In this document: one piece after another, positions 44,752 through 61,168 of the stretch | Layout of the letters: every line of letters begins with the position of its first letter | Numbering within the stretch: position 1 is the first letter of the stretch | From: Deinococcus seoulensis | GTDB lineage: Bacteria; Deinococcota; Deinococci; Deinococcales; Deinococcaceae | Reading direction: 5' to 3' | Length of the DNA stretch: 64,000 nucleotides | Assembly: GCF_014648115.1 (NCBI RefSeq) | Contig: NZ_BMQM01000005.1 | Span: 127,875-191,874, forward strand | The notes under the pieces: model-generated | Databases searched by the model: none | Seen by the model: the letters and a program-made list of their open reading frames with translations, nothing else | Told to the model about the DNA's origin: nothing | Program-made: the position numbers and the translations under genes

Positions 44752-44752
<1 letters not shown>
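44716..44752. repeat. short heptamer array after aceF
   Basis: GCCTTCA GCCTTCT GCCATCG GCCTGCG, four period-7 units ending at the aceF stop codon. Confidence 0.45.
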
Positions 44753-46476
<1,724 letters not shown>

Positions 46477-46499
46477 GATGGGTTCTCCTTCGGAGAGGG

Positions 46500-46562
46500 G
46501 GTGATAGTTGATAGTAGATAGGAGATGGTTGATGGTCGACAGGTGTTCCATCAACCATCAAA
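46500..46562. repeat. heptamer array in the aceE-aceF spacer
   Basis: GATAGTT GATAGTA GATAGGA GATGGTT GATGGTC, a regular period of seven, followed by the opposite-sense CATCAAC CATCAAA TTTCAAC. The two halves can pair in the mRNA. Confidence 0.6.
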
Positions 46563-46571
46563 TTTCAACCT

Positions 46572-49298
<2,727 letters not shown>

Positions 49299-49304
49299 GC
49301 GAGC

Positions 49305-49334
49305 AGTCTAGGCCCCGGCGTTCCACACTTCCAA
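49305..49334 (-). promoter_or_regulatory. aceE promoter, leaderless
   Basis: TTGGAA - 18 nt - TAGACT on the minus strand; TAGACT is 6 nt before the aceE ATG. Confidence 0.65.
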
Positions 49335-49354
49335 CAGGGAATTCTCATGGCATT

Positions 49355-49371
49355 CACCACTGGCAATGGTG
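49355..49371. promoter_or_regulatory. candidate LysR binding site
   Basis: CACCA - 7 nt - TGGTG, of the T-N11-A kind used by LysR regulators, lies between the aceE promoter and the divergent lysR-type gene. Confidence 0.45.
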
Positions 49372-49396
49372 GGTCGCGGGAGTTACGCTGGAAGGA

Positions 49397-49443
49397 ATGC
49401 CCGCCCGAGCCGCCCTGCACCCATGACCGACCTGCACCCATGA
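49397..49443 (+). CDS. two micro-ORFs chained to the LysR gene by ATGA overlaps
   Basis: ORF a (49397-49426) encodes MPARAALHP; its TGA overlaps the ATG of ORF b (49423-49443), MTDLHP, whose TGA again overlaps the ATG of the LysR gene at 49440. TACGCT (49384-49389) ends 7 nt before ORF a, so ORF a could be the leaderless entry point for ribosomes. Both may be chance, but two successive ATGA junctions are notable. Confidence 0.35.
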
Positions 49444-50348
49444 TCGAACTGCGTCACCTGCGCCACTTCGTGGCCCTCGCCGAGGAGGAACACTTCGGGC
49501 GGGCCGCCGAACGCGTGTTCGTGGTCCAGCAGGCCCTGAGCAACTCCATCCGCAACCTGGAAGAGGAGGTCGGGGTGCCGCTCGTGCTGCGCACCACCCG
49601 CCGCGTGCAACTGACACCCGCCGGGCAGGAATTCCTGATCGGCGCGCGCGAGACGCTGCTGCTGGCCGGGCAGACCGTGGAACGCGCCCGCCGCGCCGCC
49701 CGGGGCGAGGTGGGCCGCCTGACCGTCGGCTTCGTCAGCGGGCTGGCGTTCGGGGGACTGCCGGAAATCGTGCGGCGCTTCCGAGAGCTGTACCCGAACG
49801 TCAGCGTGGACCTGCGCGAACTGACCGCCCAGGAACAGGAGGCCGGGCTGCGCGGCGAGCAGATCGACATCGGCCTGATGCTGCTGCCCGTGCGGGACCC
49901 CACCCTGGACTCACGGGCGCTGTGGCGCCAGCCGCTCGTCGCGGCCCTCCCGGCCGAGCATCCCCTGGCCCGCAAACGCCGCCTGAAGATCAGTGACCTG
50001 AGCGGCGAGAACTTCGTGTTCTTCCCCCGGCAACTGCGCGCCACGTACTTCGATCAGGTCATGCGCTGGTGCGCCGCCTCGGGCTTCACGCCGCACGTGG
50101 TGCAGGAAGCCATCGAGATTCCCACGCTGCTGTCGCTGGTCGCGGCGGGTGTGGGCGTGTTCCTGCCCATCCAGTTCTTCAGCCGCCTCTCGCTGCCCGG
50201 CGTGGTCTACCGCCCCATCGAGGACGCCCCCACCGTCGATATCGTCGCCGTGTGGCGCCGGGGCGACGGGAAGAATCCCGTCATCCGCGCGTTCCTGACC
50301 GTCGCCGAGGAAGTGCTGCGGGAAGGCAGGGAGGGCAGCGGAAAGTAG
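49440..50348 (+). CDS. LysR-family transcriptional regulator
   Basis: 302 aa. The N-terminal winged helix ([38 protein letters not shown] region) and the C-terminal effector domain (90-295) are complete. It is divergent from aceE with a T-N11-A palindrome between, which suggests control of itself and perhaps of pyruvate dehydrogenase. The start at 49440 is chosen by family alignment; there is no ribosome binding site but a chain of two micro-ORFs overlapping it. Effector unknown. Confidence 0.87.
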   Translation: MIELRHLRHFVALAEEEHFGRAAERVFVVQQALSNSIRNLEEEVGVPLVLRTTRRVQLTPAGQEFLIGARETLLLAGQTVERARRAARGEVGRLTVGFVSGLAFGGLPEIVRRFRELYPNVSVDLRELTAQEQEAGLRGEQIDIGLMLLPVRDPTLDSRALWRQPLVAALPAEHPLARKRRLKISDLSGENFVFFPRQLRATYFDQVMRWCAASGFTPHVVQEAIEIPTLLSLVAAGVGVFLPIQFFSRLSLPGVVYRPIEDAPTVDIVAVWRRGDGKNPVIRAFLTVAEEVLREGREGSGK

Positions 50349-50370
50349 ACAGTCCGGTGTGGGCTCGCCG

Positions 50371-50400
50371 TTCACCAGCACCCGCCACCCGTCACCCCTG
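50371..50400. repeat. short heptamer array
   Basis: TCACCAG CACCCGC CACCCGT CACCCCT, period 7, between the LysR gene and the convergent MFS gene. Confidence 0.4.
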
Positions 50401-51612
50401 CGGTGGCCGCCCGGTGTCCGGCATGCCGCGCAGCACGCCCAGGATCAGGACAGTGCCCGCCACGGACAGCAGGGCGCCCATCAGGAACGCCGCGCCGGGG
50501 AAGTCGTGCGTGAGGCCGTAGGCGTACACGCTGGTCGCCAGGACCGGCCCGACCACCGCGACCAGGGAGTTCAGGCTGGTGATGGCGCCCTGCACGCGGC
50601 CCTGTTCGGACTCGCCCACCTGCCGGGAGATCAGGCCCTGAATGGCGGGGTTGGCGAGGCCCCCCAGCGCGCCCACGACCAGTGAGGCGTACAGCAGCGC
50701 GCCGCTGCGGGCCACGCTGAGCACCAGGAATTCCAGGACGCTGCTGACCAGTCCGGTCATGATGGTGCGCCGGTCCCCGAAACGCGCGATGAACGGCCCG
50801 ATCAGGCCGCCCTGCACGGCGGCCGTAAGCAGCCCGAAGAAGGCCAGCGCCACCCCGTTCTGCCCTGGCGTCCAGGTCAGGACGCGTTCGGTGTACAGCA
50901 CCCACGTGCTGAAGATCACCTGCCCGGCGAGGCCCAGCAGCACGAACGTCAGCGCCAGCGCCCGCAGGATCGGGTACTCGCCCAGCGCCTTCAGGGGCAG
51001 CAGGGGGTTCAGGTCGCCGCGCCGCATGGCCTTGCCGCGCGCACTGACCGGCAGGGATTCGGGCAGCACGAACAGGCCGTACAGGACGTTCAGGCCCGTC
51101 AGGGCGGCCGCGACCATGAACGGCACGCGCAGCCCGTACTCGCCCAGCAGGCCGCCCAGCGCCGGACCCAGGATGAACCCCACCCCGAACGTCGCGCCCA
51201 ACAGCCCGAAGTTCTTCGCGCGGTCCTCGGGGGGCGACACGTCCGCGATGTACGCGTTCGCGACCGTCAGGCTCGCCCCGGTAATCCCCGCCAGGATGCG
51301 GCCCAGAAAGAGCCACGCGAGGTTCGGCGCGAACGCCAGCAGCAGGTAATCCAGGCCCATGCCCGTCAGCGCGAACAGCAGCACTGGCCGCCGCCCGAAG
51401 CGGTCACTCAGCACGCCCAGGATCGGCGCGAACACGAACTGCATCACCGCGTACGCCGCCGTCAGCAGCCCGATCGTCCGCGCGCCCGCCACCTCCGACC
51501 CCGCCAGTTCCTTCACCAACCCCGGCAGCACCGGAATGATCAGCCCGATCCCGATGATGTCGATCAGGGCGGTCAGCAGAATGAAGATCAGGGCAGCAGG
51601 ACGGGCGCGCAT
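50392..51612 (-). CDS. MFS drug efflux transporter, Tet(A)-like group
   Basis: 406 aa, twelve hydrophobic segments. [15 protein letters not shown] is the family motif in the loop between helices 2 and 3, and [37 protein letters not shown] is typical of the DHA1/tetracycline exporter group. Proton-driven drug export is likely, the drug unknown. The ATG at 51612 follows TACACT by 7 nt (leaderless). It is divergent from uvrB and its promoter lies about 50 bp from the RDRM-like site. Confidence 0.87.
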   Translation of the reverse strand: MRARPAALIFILLTALIDIIGIGLIIPVLPGLVKELAGSEVAGARTIGLLTAAYAVMQFVFAPILGVLSDRFGRRPVLLFALTGMGLDYLLLAFAPNLAWLFLGRILAGITGASLTVANAYIADVSPPEDRAKNFGLLGATFGVGFILGPALGGLLGEYGLRVPFMVAAALTGLNVLYGLFVLPESLPVSARGKAMRRGDLNPLLPLKALGEYPILRALALTFVLLGLAGQVIFSTWVLYTERVLTWTPGQNGVALAFFGLLTAAVQGGLIGPFIARFGDRRTIMTGLVSSVLEFLVLSVARSGALLYASLVVGALGGLANPAIQGLISRQVGESEQGRVQGAITSLNSLVAVVGPVLATSVYAYGLTHDFPGAAFLMGALLSVAGTVLILGVLRGMPDTGRPPQG

Positions 51613-51673
51613 ACGGGGCAGTGTAGGGGGTCGCCGATCAAGGTTTCCTTCAGCCATCTCGCTTACCATCCGT

Positions 51674-51690
51674 TTACGTACAGGGCGTAA
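51674..51690. promoter_or_regulatory. radiation/desiccation response motif (RDRM) upstream of uvrB
   Basis: TTACGTACAGGGCGTAA, 17 bp, half sites TTACGT and GCGTAA around a 5-nt centre, agrees with the known RDRM pattern (TTA[T/C]GT-N5-AC[A/G]TAA) except for one base. uvrB is a known member of the Deinococcus RDR regulon repressed by DdrO. TAAAAT at 51688-51693, a likely -10, overlaps the right half site. The repressor would be removed by IrrE, whose gene is also in this window. Confidence 0.7.
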
Positions 51691-51752
51691 AATAAGCAGA
51701 TTCGTTCGGGCCGCGCCCGCACCCTGCCCTCTCCCCCACCCCCGGAGGTCCC

Positions 51753-55334
<3,582 letters not shown>

Positions 55335-55341
55335 GCGCAGC

Positions 55342-55388
55342 AGAGAGAGGCGGGCCGCCCCGGAAACGTGGGCGGCCCGCCTCTCTCT
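55342..55388. terminator. strong bidirectional terminator after uvrB
   Basis: A 19-bp perfect stem, from AGAGAGAGGCGGGCCGCCC at 55342-55360 to its complement at 55370-55388, with a 9-nt loop, between convergent genes. Confidence 0.8.
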
Positions 55389-55403
55389 GGACGCAGCCTG
55401 GAT

Positions 55404-55934
55404 TCAGCGCTTCAGGGTCAGGGTGCAGGTTCCGGCGGGCACGCCGGCCTTGCGGATGGCCTGCACGAGTTCGTCGGCGTTGCGGGGCTCGGCGGTGGCC
55501 GCGTCGAGCTTCGTGACGTACGACTGGAGCGTGTCCAGGTCGCCGCTGAGCAGCACGCCGCGCGCCCCGGCGCCCTCGACCATGCCCAGGCACATGTGAA
55601 TGTCGCTGTCGTCCATCATGCCGGTCAGCATGTCGGCCGCGAGGATCGTGCGGTCCTCGGACTGCCAGTTGAAGACGCCCTTGTCCGCCTTGAAGTCCCA
55701 GCCGTCGTCCCACTCGGGGGCCTGGGCGCCGAGTTTCAGTTCGCGGCTGATGCGTTCGCCGCCAGCGGTGGTGCCGGTCATGACCCAGGTCTGGCCGGGG
55801 CGGACCAGGGCGTTGGCGGGCAGGGCTTTCGGTGCGCCGAAGGGGGCCACGGCGCGCGGGGCGGCGTTGCCGCTGCCAGCGTGGGCGAGGGGCGTGAGGG
55901 TCAGCAGGGCCGCCAGAACGATGTATCGTTTCAT
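55404..55934 (-). CDS. secreted hypothetical protein, paralog of the gene at 57418
   Basis: 176 aa. Signal peptide 1-19 (MKRYIVLAALLTLTPLAHA). The mature part has RPGQTWVMTG, FKADKGVF, GVLLSGDLDTLQSY and ends GTCTLTLKR; a second Cys lies near residue 115. The same skeleton (PGQ-W, F-AD-G, GVL-SG-L, GTC-L) occurs in the protein at 57418-57954, so the two are distant paralogs. No family recognised. TACGCT lies 7 nt before the ATG (leaderless). Confidence 0.65.
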   Translation of the reverse strand: MKRYIVLAALLTLTPLAHAGSGNAAPRAVAPFGAPKALPANALVRPGQTWVMTGTTAGGERISRELKLGAQAPEWDDGWDFKADKGVFNWQSEDRTILAADMLTGMMDDSDIHMCLGMVEGAGARGVLLSGDLDTLQSYVTKLDAATAEPRNADELVQAIRKAGVPAGTCTLTLKR

Positions 55935-56007
55935 GACCCTGAGCGTAGCAACGCGCGCCCCGGCCCGCTGCCTCATTTGACAGACCGGGCCGGGGCGCGG
56001 GACACCT

Positions 56008-57252
56008 TCAGTGCAGGGTGCGTTCCGGCGGGCCGTCGATCTCGTCGCGCTGGCGGGGCAGGATCAGGTTGGCGAGGATGCCGACCAGCGCGGCGAGGGC
56101 CATGCCGTGCAGTTCCAGGCTGGTTCCGGCGACCTGGATGGGGAACGCGGCGCCGCCCAGTCCGAGGACCAGGATCAGGGACACGATGATCAGGGTGCGG
56201 CTGTGCGCGAAGTCGATCTTCGCCTCGGTCAGGGTGCGGATGCCGACCGAGGCGATCATGCCGAACAGCAGGATGCTCACGCCGCCCAGCACGCCCTGCG
56301 GGAGGCTTTTCAGCACGGCGGCGAGTTTCGGGGAGCAGCCGAACAGCACGGCGAACACGGCGCCGATCTGCAGGACGCGCGGGTCGTACACGCGGGTCAG
56401 GGCGAGGACGCCGGTGTTCTCGGCGTAGGTGGTGGCGGCGGGTCCGCCGAGCGCGGCGCTGCTCATGTTCGCCAGCCCGTCGGCAAACAGCGTGCGGCTC
56501 AGGCCGGGTTTCTCCAGGAAGTTCTTCCCGACGACGCGGCCGTTCACGATGACGTCCCCGACGTGTTCGATGAACGTGACGACTGCGACGGGCGCGATGA
56601 TCGCCACGGCCCGCCAGTCCAGGGCAGGCGCGTGGAAGTCCGGGAGGCCCAGCAGGGGCGCGGCGGCGATGGCGTCCAGGCCCTCCTGGGTCACCTGCCC
56701 GGTCAGCAGGGACACGACGTACCCGGTGACGACCCCGACCAGGATGGGAATCATGCGGAACAGGCCCTTCCCGTAGAGGCTGGCGATGACGGCGGCGCCC
56801 AGCGTGACGAGGGCCAGCCACCAGTTCGTTTTCGCCTGGTTCACGGCGACGCTGCTGAGGCCCAGGCCGATCACGATGATGACCGGGCCGGTCACGACGG
56901 GCGGGAACACCCGCAGCAGCCGGTCCGTGCCCAGGAGTTTCACGAGTCCGCTGAACAGCAGGTACATGAGTCCGGCGGCGATCAGGCCACCCCCGGCGGC
57001 GGCCGGGCCGAACTCCTTGACGACCAGCGCGGTCGGCGCGATGAACGCGAACGAGCTGCCCAGGAAGATCGGCACCTGCCCGCGCGTGAGCAGGTGGAAG
57101 ATCAGCGTGGCGACGCCCGCGCCGAACAGCGCGACGCTGGGCGACAGGCCCACCAGGATGGGCACCAGGACGGTCGCGCCGAACATGGCAATCGAGTGTT
57201 GCAGGCCCAGCACGACGCGGCGGGCAGGATCGTTGACGGTGGATGCGCTCAA
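56008..57252 (-). CDS. uraA: uracil/xanthine permease family transporter (UraA-like)
   Basis: 414 aa, NCS2 family with 12-14 hydrophobic segments. Motifs include [19 protein letters not shown] at the start, [18 protein letters not shown] and [11 protein letters not shown] with the conserved Glu used in uracil binding, and later [20 protein letters not shown]. It imports uracil or a related base with protons. The start is TTG at 57252, supported by GGAGG about ten bases upstream. It lies between two related secreted protein genes on the same strand. Confidence 0.88.
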   Translation of the reverse strand: MSASTVNDPARRVVLGLQHSIAMFGATVLVPILVGLSPSVALFGAGVATLIFHLLTRGQVPIFLGSSFAFIAPTALVVKEFGPAAAGGGLIAAGLMYLLFSGLVKLLGTDRLLRVFPPVVTGPVIIVIGLGLSSVAVNQAKTNWWLALVTLGAAVIASLYGKGLFRMIPILVGVVTGYVVSLLTGQVTQEGLDAIAAAPLLGLPDFHAPALDWRAVAIIAPVAVVTFIEHVGDVIVNGRVVGKNFLEKPGLSRTLFADGLANMSSAALGGPAATTYAENTGVLALTRVYDPRVLQIGAVFAVLFGCSPKLAAVLKSLPQGVLGGVSILLFGMIASVGIRTLTEAKIDFAHSRTLIIVSLILVLGLGGAAFPIQVAGTSLELHGMALAALVGILANLILPRQRDEIDGPPERTLH

Positions 57253-57417
57253 GGTGAATTGACCTCCGGGGAAAAAGGGGCAGGGTGACGGGAGCCCGCG
57301 CGGCCAGGATGGAAGGCCAGGGTGCGGGCGGGTGTGGGCGTGGGTTGCTCCGGGCGCTCAGGGTAGCGCACACGTCAGGATCAGTCTGGGCGGATGTGGG
57401 CAGGGAGCCCGGTCGGG

Positions 57418-57954
57418 TCAGGGAGTCTGGACGCTCAGCGCGCAGGTTCCCAGGCCGAGTTCCCGCGCGGCCTCCTCCTGCTGCTGCGGGGTGCGGGTGA
57501 CGTTCAGGACGGCCAGCGCGGCTTCCAGGCGGGCCGGGAGTTCGGTCAGGGTGCCGCTGGCCAGCACGCCGGACACCTCCGGGGCGCTGTTGCGGTCGGC
57601 GTTCAGGCGGACGGCGCAGGCCAGACCCAGACCTCCGTCCCGGGCGTCCTGAAGGTCCAGGGCGATCAGCGTTCCGGCCTGCGCGTCCAGCAGCAGGGTG
57701 CCCCGGTCGGCGCGGAAGGTGCCGGGGTCGGCGGGGGGTGCGGCGCTGAGGCGCAGGGTCGTCTGGAAGGTCTCGCCGTCGGCGGTGCGGGCGTGCAGGG
57801 TCCAGCGTTGCCCCGGCGCGGGCAGCAACCCCAGCGCGGGCAGCAGGGTGGGCAGCGCAGTGGGGAGCGGGGTGGGCAGCGTGCCGGGCGCGGCATGGGC
57901 GCCACACAGCAGGCAGAGCAGCAGGGTGGCCGGGCAGCGGAATCGGCGGGGCAT
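57418..57954 (-). CDS. secreted hypothetical protein, paralog of the gene at 55404
   Basis: 178 aa. Signal peptide about 1-21 ([11 protein letters not shown] end), then a Pro/Leu-rich stretch and a domain with [33 protein letters not shown] and terminal [10 protein letters not shown], parallel to the protein at 55404-55934. A conserved Cys pair may form a disulfide. Function unknown. TACGCT lies 5 nt before the ATG; a divergent TACGCT serves the next gene. Confidence 0.6.
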   Translation of the reverse strand: MPRRFRCPATLLLCLLCGAHAAPGTLPTPLPTALPTLLPALGLLPAPGQRWTLHARTADGETFQTTLRLSAAPPADPGTFRADRGTLLLDAQAGTLIALDLQDARDGGLGLACAVRLNADRNSAPEVSGVLASGTLTELPARLEAALAVLNVTRTPQQQEEAARELGLGTCALSVQTP

Positions 57955-58000
57955 GGGTCAGCGTAGCCCCGGCGGGCCGCTGCGCGCTACGCTGGGCGGC

Positions 58001-58483
58001 ATGAATGCCAAGGGTGATCTGATCGCGCGGGCGCTGACGCTGGGACTGGGCGCGCCCACCTTCGAGGCGCACGCGGAGGGCCCCCCGCACGACCGGCGGT
58101 TCCGGGTGACGGTCCGCGCGGGCGGGCAGGTGCTCGGCGAGGGAGGCGAGGGGCGCAGCAAACGCGACGCCGAGCGGGCGGCGTCCGAGTCGGCGCTGCG
58201 CGTGCTGAGCGGCGACGCGACCCCCGCCGGGCCGCAGCGGGGCGCGGCGGGCCGGGCGGAACGCTGGCCGATCTACGGCGCGGTGCTGGCGGGCGCGCTG
58301 GACGCCGCGCTGGAATTCGCGCCCGAGGACGCCACGCTGGACGAGGTGCGCGTCCGGGCCGCGCACCTGTACCGCGACCTGCTGACGGACCTGGGGCACG
58401 GCCCGGACGCGCCGGACGCCGATGACCTGCCGCGCGGCGCCCTGGACCCGCAGGAATCGACCCCGGCCGGGGGGCCGCTGTGA
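58001..58483 (+). CDS. double-stranded RNA-binding domain protein
   Basis: 160 aa. Residues 3-70 match a ds[22 protein letters not shown], then [26 protein letters not shown], with the Ser-Lys of the RNA-binding helix N-terminus. Residues 85-130 form a second helical part resembling the end of RNase III-like or dimerisation segments, but no nuclease motif is seen. A role in RNA handling is inferred. ATG at 58001 follows TACGCT by 7 nt (leaderless). The stop overlaps the HAD gene by 4 nt (GTGA). Confidence 0.65.
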   Translation: MNAKGDLIARALTLGLGAPTFEAHAEGPPHDRRFRVTVRAGGQVLGEGGEGRSKRDAERAASESALRVLSGDATPAGPQRGAAGRAERWPIYGAVLAGALDAALEFAPEDATLDEVRVRAAHLYRDLLTDLGHGPDAPDADDLPRGALDPQESTPAGGPL

Positions 58484-59145
58484 GCGGCTGGCCGTGGCGT
58501 CCGGCGGGCGTGCTGTTCGACATGGACGGCGTCCTGACCGACAACAATCACTTTCACCGGCAGGCGTGGCAGGAGGTGGCGGCCAGCGTGCTGGGCCTGA
58601 CCCTCTCCGAGCATGACCTGGACACCAAGGTGGACGGGGGCCGCAACCCGGAGATCATCGAACGCCTGACCGGCACGTACCCGGACGAGGCCCTCGCCAC
58701 CCGTTTCCATGAAGCCAAGGAGGGCCGTTACCGCGAACTGGCAGCCGGTGCGCTGCGGGAGGTGACGGGCCTGAGTGCGTACCTGGACGCGCTGGAATCA
58801 CGCGGCATTCCGTTCGCGCTGGTCACGAGCGCCGACCGGGTGAACGTGGAGTTCGGCATGCAGGCGCTGGGGCTGGGGGGTCGTTTCGGGCCGCGCGTGC
58901 TGGGCGAGGACGTCACGCACGGCAAACCTCACCCGCAGCCGTTCCTGCTGGGCGCGCAGCGGCTGGGCCTGAACCCGGCCGACTGCCTGGCGCACGAGGA
59001 CGCCGTGAACGGGGTGCGTAGCGCCGCGGGTGCCGGGTGCCGCGTGGTTGCCCTGACCACCACCGCGCCCGGCGCGGCCCTGCGCGAGGCGGGCGCGGAA
59101 CGCACCGCGCCGGACTTCACGTCCTGGGCCGACTGGCTGGAGTGA
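58480..59145 (+). CDS. HAD-superfamily hydrolase, beta-phosphoglucomutase-like
   Basis: 221 aa. HAD motifs: nucleophile FDMDGVLTD (Asp14, Asp16), [22 protein letters not shown] and [16 protein letters not shown] helical cap domain occupies 20-90. The group covers phosphatases of sugar phosphates and beta-phosphoglucomutase; the substrate is not clear. The start is GTG at 58480, overlapping the dsRBD gene; its stop overlaps the yraN gene. The three are translationally coupled. Confidence 0.85.
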   Translation: MSGWPWRPAGVLFDMDGVLTDNNHFHRQAWQEVAASVLGLTLSEHDLDTKVDGGRNPEIIERLTGTYPDEALATRFHEAKEGRYRELAAGALREVTGLSAYLDALESRGIPFALVTSADRVNVEFGMQALGLGGRFGPRVLGEDVTHGKPHPQPFLLGAQRLGLNPADCLAHEDAVNGVRSAAGAGCRVVALTTTAPGAALREAGAERTAPDFTSWADWLE

Positions 59146-59483
59146 AGGGCGCGCAGGCCGAGGACCGCGCCGCCACGTTCCTGGGCGGGCTGGGGCGGGT
59201 GGTGCTGGCCCGCAACTACCGCATTCCCGGCGGCGAGATCGACGTGGTGTCGCGCGAACCGGACGGCACGCTGGTGTTCACGGAGGTCCGGCAGCGCCGC
59301 TCGGCGCGTTTCGGCAGTGCCGCCGAGTCGGTCACGCCGCGCAAACTGGCCCTGATGCACCGGGCCGCCCTGACGTACCTGACGCGCGAACTGGGCCGCG
59401 ATGACCTGCCCTGCCGCCTGGAGGTGCTGACCATCGACGGCAGCGCTGCTGGCGGCGCGCTGAGCGTGCACGCAGTCGAGTGA
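59142..59483 (+). CDS. UPF0102 (YraN) family endonuclease-like protein
   Basis: 113 aa. [25 protein letters not shown] is the PD-(D/E)XK-like core with Glu32, Asp34 and Glu48; the usual lysine of EVK is Arg50 here, as seen in some family members. [12 protein letters not shown] is the second family motif. Function is not established; a role in DNA processing is suspected. Start GTG 59142 overlaps the HAD stop. The end has an 11-bp duplication (CAGTCGAGTGA) next to a repeat fragment, giving two in-line TGA codons. Confidence 0.85.
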   Translation: MKGAQAEDRAATFLGGLGRVVLARNYRIPGGEIDVVSREPDGTLVFTEVRQRRSARFGSAAESVTPRKLALMHRAALTYLTRELGRDDLPCRLEVLTIDGSAAGGALSVHAVE

Positions 59484-59496
59484 CTACACAGTCGAG

Positions 59497-59560
59497 TGAT
59501 CAGGACTCCGGTTGAAGGGCTGACCAGGGCCATTCAATCCGGGCGGATGCGGCCCGCGCT
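59497..59560. repeat. TGATACGG element, degenerate fragment
   Basis: TGATCAGGACTCCGGTTGAA... ATTCAATCCGGGCGGATGCG resembles the fragment at 31310. Its TGA is preceded by a copy of the last 8 bases of yraN, so it probably once served as the yraN stop. Confidence 0.55.
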
Positions 59561-59572
59561 AGAATCCCTGGC

Positions 59573-59887
59573 ATGCGCAGTGATTACCTGTCGGCCGCCC
59601 GCGCCCTGCAACTGGGGCGGGAAAGTGCCGTGGAGGGCGACCAGGGGCGGGCGCTGCGGCTGTACCGCGAGGCGCTGGACCTGCTGAGTGTCCTGCCGCC
59701 CGAGCGGACGCGGGACGTGCTGCTGGCGCACACGCACCTGGCGTTCTACCAGACGCTGGAACTGCTGGGCGGCCCGGACGGGCAGCGGCACCTGCAACTG
59801 GGCGTCAGTTACGCCCGCAGCACCCGTGACCCGCTGGCCCGCGCGATTGCCGAGGAGTGCCTCAGCGGCCTGGACGTGGTGATGTAG
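59573..59887 (+). CDS. small TPR-like helical protein
   Basis: 104 aa. Helix pattern ALQLGRESAVEGDQGRALRLYREALDLLSVLP, then LAHTHLAFYQTLELLGG and HLQLGVSYARSTRDPLARAIAEECLSGLD, like one or two tetratricopeptide repeats. Probably a protein-protein interaction module; function unknown. ATG at 59573 follows TAGAAT by 7 nt (leaderless), and a repeat fragment lies just upstream. Confidence 0.6.
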   Translation: MRSDYLSAARALQLGRESAVEGDQGRALRLYREALDLLSVLPPERTRDVLLAHTHLAFYQTLELLGGPDGQRHLQLGVSYARSTRDPLARAIAEECLSGLDVVM

Positions 59888-59922
59888 CACGCCTCCCCCG
59901 GTCGTGGGGGAACGGGTGCGGG

Positions 59923-59942
59923 TGATACGGACTCCGACTGGC
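59923..59942. repeat. TGATACGG element, end fragment
   Basis: TGATACGGACTCCGACTGGC, only the terminal 20 bp of the element, 35 bp after the TPR-like gene. Confidence 0.4.
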
Positions 59943-60008
59943 ACGAAGAGCCGGAATGTGGGCAGGCCGCGTCCGGTGTGGGCGCGGCCTGCGGTGCGGG
60001 GAGGCTGT

Positions 60009-60506
60009 TTACTGGCCGGGCAGGCTGAGCTGCGCGGTGGTCTTGCCGGTGGCCTTGTCGTGGGCGCACTGCAGGGGCAGCTGGCCCAGGGTGTTCTCGC
60101 GGCCCGCGCTGTGCACGGCGACGGTGGCGGGGGCGGTGAGGGTCCAGCCGCCACCCTCGACGGTCTGGGTGGCCTTGATGATCTGGGCGGGTTCGGCGTC
60201 CAGGTCGGCGTGGATGCTGTCACCGGCTTTCAGCGGCGCGCCGCTCTGTTCGATCAGGGTCTTGAGGGGGATGCTCTGCCCGGCCGCGCCGACGGCGAGG
60301 TTCTCGGTGTCGTGCGCCAGTTCCTTGCAGGCCTCAATGAACTTGTACTTGCTGATGCCGTTGGCTTCCCGGTCGCTGTAGATGGGGTTGTTGCGGACGG
60401 CGGTGGCGGTCACGAAGCCCAGCAGGGCCAGGGTGAGGAGGATCGCGAGCCACAGCAGCGCGCGGCCTGCGCCTCCGTGGCTGGTGGTTTTGGTGTGCTC
60501 GCTCAT
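60009..60506 (-). CDS. membrane-anchored hypothetical protein
   Basis: 165 aa. A short cytoplasmic N-terminus (1-15), one hydrophobic segment (16-38, LLWLAILLTLALLGFVTATAV) and an extracytoplasmic domain with two Cys (EACKEL and LQCAHDK) that may pair. No family recognised. The start at 60506 has GAGAGG nearby and TATGCT 10 nt upstream. It follows folK in the same direction but after 130 bp with tandem repeats, so it is probably separate. Confidence 0.55.
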   Translation of the reverse strand: MSEHTKTTSHGGAGRALLWLAILLTLALLGFVTATAVRNNPIYSDREANGISKYKFIEACKELAHDTENLAVGAAGQSIPLKTLIEQSGAPLKAGDSIHADLDAEPAQIIKATQTVEGGGWTLTAPATVAVHSAGRENTLGQLPLQCAHDKATGKTTAQLSLPGQ

Positions 60507-60559
60507 GTCGCCTCTCAGCATAGCGTTCCGCGGCCGGGGAGACGGCGTGAGGCGTGACG

Positions 60560-60643
60560 GTCCGGCTGTCACTGCCCGGCTGTCACTGCCCGGTTCATTA
60601 CCCAGATCACTGCCCAGATCACTGCCCGGCGGAGTCCGTATCA
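60560..60643. repeat. 14- and 12-bp tandem repeats ending in a TGATACGG fragment
   Basis: CCGGCTGTCACTGC occurs twice in tandem, then CCAGATCACTGC twice, and the stretch ends CGGCGGAGTCCGTATCA, the end of the interspersed element. The last TCA (60641-60643) is the TGA stop of folK on the minus strand. Confidence 0.6.
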
Positions 60644-61165
60644 GGGTAGCCAGGGGCCGCCGACGCGCTGCACGCCGTCCATCCCGAGGCGGCCCATCCC
60701 GAGACGGCTCAGGGCGCCGCGCACGGTCTCGCCCGTGACGGGGTGGCGCAGGTCGGGGTTCAGGTCGTGCAGGGGGGCCAGTACGAACGGGCGGTCCCAG
60801 GCGCGCGGGTGCGGCAGGGTCAGGGCGGGGTGGGCGCTGACGCGGGCGCCGTGGGTGATCAGGTCCAGGTCCAGGGTGCGGGCCTCCCAGCGTTCGTGGC
60901 GTTCGCGGCCGGCGGCGGCTTCCAGGTCGTGCAGCGCGGCCAGGAGCGTCTCGGCGCTCAGGGTGGTGCGCAGGTGCGCGGCGGCGTTCAGGTAGTCCGG
61001 CTGGCCGGGTGGGCCGCCGACGGGCGCGGTGCGGTACAGCGCCGAGACACCCGCCACCTGTCCCAGCGTGCCCAGGTGCGCGGCCGCCCGGCGCAGCGCC
61101 GCGAGCGGGTCGCCGAGGTTGGCGCCCAGGGCGATGTAGGCGTCGGCCGTGGGGTCGGGCGGCAC
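60641..61165 (-). CDS. folK: 2-amino-4-hydroxy-6-hydroxymethyldihydropteridine pyrophosphokinase
   Basis: 174 aa. HPPK motifs: AYIALGANLGDPLAALRRA, YRTAPVGGPPGQPDYLNAA, EARTLDLDLI with the Mg-binding aspartates, and LPHPRAWDRPFVLAPL. It pyrophosphorylates the pterin before FolP. Start GTG at 61165, 3 nt after the folB stop. Last gene of irrE-folP-folB-folK. The TGA stop is the end of a repeat fragment. Confidence 0.93.
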   Translation of the reverse strand: MPPDPTADAYIALGANLGDPLAALRRAAAHLGTLGQVAGVSALYRTAPVGGPPGQPDYLNAAAHLRTTLSAETLLAALHDLEAAAGRERHERWEARTLDLDLITHGARVSAHPALTLPHPRAWDRPFVLAPLHDLNPDLRHPVTGETVRGALSRLGMGRLGMDGVQRVGGPWLP

Positions 61166-61168
61166 GGG

